A stretch of 64,000 nucleotides of DNA from Jiangella mangrovi (lineage in GTDB: Bacteria; Actinomycetota; Actinomycetes; Jiangellales; Jiangellaceae), in the NCBI RefSeq assembly GCF_014204975.1, contig NZ_JACHMM010000001.1, positions 4,340,001 through 4,404,000 of the forward strand. The letters run 5' to 3'. The notes beneath the pieces are model-generated. The model made no database searches. It saw only the letters and a list, made by a program, of their open reading frames with translations, and was not told the origin of the DNA. The position numbers and the translations under genes were made by a program. This document shows positions 61,966 through 64,000 of the stretch, in pieces. Each line of letters opens with the position of its first letter. Position 1 is the stretch's first letter.

Positions 61966-64000
61966 TTATGGCGTCACCGGCAGCACCTCTGCGCGCAGTG
62001 CGTCGGTCAGCAGCGCTACCAGCGCCTCGAGCTGCACGTCGGCCGCCGACGCCACCTCGTCGTCGGAGCCGTCGAGCGCCCGGGCCGCGAGTCCGGCCTT
62101 GCTGTCGATGAGCTCGGCGATCTTGGTGTCGATGGTCTGCGCGGCGATGATGCGCCACGCGGTGACCGGCTCGGCCTGGCCGATGCGGTGGACGCGGTCG
62201 ATGGCCTGGGTCTGCTCGGCGGCGGACCAGGACAGCTCGGCGAGCACGAGGTTGGACGCGACCTGCAGGTTGATGCCGACGCCGGCCGCCGTCAGCGAGC
62301 AGACCGCGACCGCCACCTCGGGGTCGTTCACGAACGCGTCGATGTTCTGCTGGCGCTTCTTGTTCGTCTGCTCGCCGCGGATCGACGAGTAGCGCAGTCC
62401 GCGCTCGGCGAAGATCGCCTCGGCCGCGTCCATGACGTCGACGTGCTTGGCGAAGAAGACGACCTTGCCGACGTTGCGGGCGAGCTGCGCTGCGTAGTCG
62501 GCGGCGAGGCCGGCCTTGGCCTGGCCTATGCGGCGGATCATGCTGAACACGTTCTCGCCGGTCTTCGCCGACTTGTCGGTCAGCTCGGCCCCGACGACGC
62601 GGCGCACGAGGTCGTGGTCGATGCCGTCGACGACGGCGGCAGCTCCGGTCAGCGTGCCGGCGGCCTCGGCGCGTGCCTCGAGCGCCATGCGGTAGCGCGC
62701 GACGAGGCGGTCGGCGAGCTCGCGCTCGGCCTTGCGGATCGAGCGGCCGAGAGAGTCGTCGAGCTCGACGGGCAAGTCGGCGACTCGTCGCGCCGGGATG
62801 TCGGCCGCGACGTCGACCTTGCGGCGCCGGACGATGCCGAGGTCGATGACGCTGGTGCGGGCGGCGGTCGCGAAGCCGGGGTCGGCCGGGGTGAGGCCGG
62901 TCGCCTCGAGCGCTCCCATGAGCTCGGCGCGCGGCTTCTTCTCGTCGATCCAGCCGAGGAACTGCCAGATGGCCCGGAAGTCGTCGATGTCGTTGATCAG
63001 CGGTGTTCCGGTGAGCGCCATGAGCAGCGGGCGCACCGTCCGGGTCCGGATCTGCTCGGAGAGCTGCAGGACGTGCTGGGACCGCTGCGACTTCTTGTTC
63101 TTGATGAAGTGCGCCTCGTCGACGACCATGCCGCGGAAGCCGAGGTCGCCGAGCCAGCCGACGTGGCGGTCGAGCACCTCGTAGTTGACGACGATGATGT
63201 CCGCGAACCCGTCGATGGTGTCGCCGTCGCCGTGGATGACCGTCGCCGGGTGGCCCGGCGTCCACAGCGCGGCCTCGCGCGCCCAGTTCGTCTTCACGAC
63301 GTTCGGCACGACGACGAGCAGCGGGAACGCATTGGCCGCCTGCGCGGCGAGCAGTGCCTGGGCGGTCTTGCCCAGTCCCGGCTCGTCGGCGAGCAGGAAC
63401 GTCCGGTGCCCCTCCTCAGCGGCCTCGACCACCTGCGCCTGGTGGCGCATGAGCAGCTGTCCGTCCCGCGTGCGAGGGTCGGCGCGGTCGGGGAGGTCCA
63501 TGGAGGCGGCCTTGCCGTCGGCCGCGGTCTCGAACGAGTTGAGCAGCGGCTCGATCAGCTCCCAGTTGACCAGCCGGCGGGGCCGCTGGGTGTCCGGCCG
63601 CGGCGCAACCGCAGAGAACGCCTCGTAGTCGGGGGCGAGGAACGGGTTGGACAGCTGCCTCGACACGACCGCCTGCGGCACGACCTGCCGCTTCGGCGCC
63701 GTCGTCGCCGCATTCGCCGTGGTGGTGGCCGTCGGAGTGGTGACGGCGACGGAGTCCTCCCCCGGCTGCCGCCCGGCCGCGATCAGCATCTCGCGCCGCA
63801 GCCCCCTGGCCGCGTCGGTGACGACCGCGTTCTCGTCGAGCAGCTCCAGCAGCGGCGACTCGCGAACGGCGACCTTCGCGAGAATCGTCGCGATGCCGTC
63901 CAGGCGCTTCAGCTGCTCGGCCCGATAGGCCTCGCTGCGGGTGGTGTCGGCCTTGACCTGGGCCCGCTCTTCACGGACCAGCAGGGCGATGACCTGGAAC
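61966..64000 (-). CDS. SNF2/Rad54-type helicase ATPase (N-terminal part beyond window)
   Basis: The frame is open to the window edge; 678 codons are visible. ATPase motifs: FLLADEPGLGKTAQALLAAQ (Walker A), VVVPNVVKTNW, GMVVDEAHFIKNKKSQR (motif II), LMALTGTPLIND (III), and the second RecA lobe VVFFAKHVDVMDAAEAIF, SLTAAGVGINLQVASNLVLA and EQTQAIDRVHRIGQAEPVTA (motif VI). The upstream visible part is a helical region. Probable DNA or chromatin-like remodeller, repair or defence-related; the visible part cannot tell. The frameshifted gene downstream may belong to the same unit. Confidence 0.9.
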   Translation of the reverse strand, partial: FQVIALLVREERAQVKADTTRSEAYRAEQLKRLDGIATILAKVAVRESPLLELLDENAVVTDAARGLRREMLIAAGRQPGEDSVAVTTPTATTTANAATTAPKRQVVPQAVVSRQLSNPFLAPDYEAFSAVAPRPDTQRPRRLVNWELIEPLLNSFETAADGKAASMDLPDRADPRTRDGQLLMRHQAQVVEAAEEGHRTFLLADEPGLGKTAQALLAAQAANAFPLLVVVPNVVKTNWAREAALWTPGHPATVIHGDGDTIDGFADIIVVNYEVLDRHVGWLGDLGFRGMVVDEAHFIKNKKSQRSQHVLQLSEQIRTRTVRPLLMALTGTPLINDIDDFRAIWQFLGWIDEKKPRAELMGALEATGLTPADPGFATAARTSVIDLGIVRRRKVDVAADIPARRVADLPVELDDSLGRSIRKAERELADRLVARYRMALEARAEAAGTLTGAAAVVDGIDHDLVRRVVGAELTDKSAKTGENVFSMIRRIGQAKAGLAADYAAQLARNVGKVVFFAKHVDVMDAAEAIFAERGLRYSSIRGEQTNKKRQQNIDAFVNDPEVAVAVCSLTAAGVGINLQVASNLVLAELSWSAAEQTQAIDRVHRIGQAEPVTAWRIIAAQTIDTKIAELIDSKAGLAARALDGSDDEVASAADVQLEALVALLTDALRAEVLPVTP

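Overview
This window is chromosomal DNA of a high-GC Gram-positive actinobacterium. The evidence is very high GC with strong third-position bias, frequent GTG and TTG starts, many ATGA/GTGA/TGATG translational couplings, and a gene block from 26847 to 37837 that matches the Mycobacterium tuberculosis Rv1822-Rv1832 locus gene for gene (pgsA2, DUF881, DUF1290, DUF881, gcvH, garA, FtsR-type MerR, DUF151 nuclease, second MerR, gcvP). I recall similar gene content and palindromic repeats from Jiangella-like genomes, but that placement is a weak inference. I saw no rRNA, tRNA, IS element, phage gene or CRISPR array.

Layout. 1-2984: end of a sugar catabolic operon (two TIM-barrel isomerases around a HUMPS-family decarboxylase and a VOC protein). 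3110-6419: an FMN-binding split-barrel protein, then the shikimate operon aroC-aroK-aroB on the minus strand. 6522-7136: remnant of a VapBC toxin-antitoxin pair whose toxin has lost its middle. 7205-10662: tldD-tldE and a small P-loop protein. 10734-15608: secreted phosphoesterase, two coupled membrane proteins (one with a helix-hairpin-helix tail), polysaccharide deacetylase, DedA protein.

15613-25625 is the most interesting block: an eight-gene minus-strand operon, almost entirely translationally coupled, joining a complete SsuABC/TauABC-type importer (lipoprotein, ATPase, two permeases) to a citryl-CoA-lyase-like protein, HyuA and HyuB (ATP-dependent hydantoinase/ketone-carboxylase type, HyuB carrying a zinc ribbon) and a CaiB/BaiF CoA transferase. 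It looks like uptake, ATP-dependent carboxylation or ring opening, CoA transfer and C-C cleavage of an unknown small substrate. A good promoter and possible operator sit about 310 bases upstream of the first gene.

26039-37837: DedA protein, then gcvP behind a glycine riboswitch. A helix-turn-helix reading frame upstream stays open straight through the riboswitch into gcvP. After a decayed glutathionyl-hydroquinone reductase comes the conserved MerR/DUF151/MerR/GarA/GcvH/DUF881/DUF1290/DUF881/PgsA block, with visible promoters before garA and before the ResR-like merR.

38041-46663: MarR plus DHA2 efflux pair, two RibD/DHFR-like reductases around a PhnB-like protein, an Nramp-fold transporter lacking both metal-site motifs, a GCS2-family ligase and a Tat-exported PHP protein. 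46664-47352 is a non-coding cluster of five palindromic elements, including two inverted 136-base copies of one structured repeat. 47353-52300: BlaR/BlaI-type pair and a heterodimeric ABC exporter. 52582-61290: degenerate uridine-kinase-like protein, SDR, cellulose-synthase-like GT2, macrolide/UGT-type glycosyltransferase with divergent TetR regulator, nucleosidase, SMP-30 protein, PIG-L protein and universal stress protein. 61314-64000: a frameshifted gene and the C-terminal part of a SNF2-type helicase running off the window.

A recurring theme is large palindromes at ends of convergent genes. At least four share a CGCT-NN-AGCG centre flanked by GTTT/AAAC shoulders while their outer arms differ but stay complementary.
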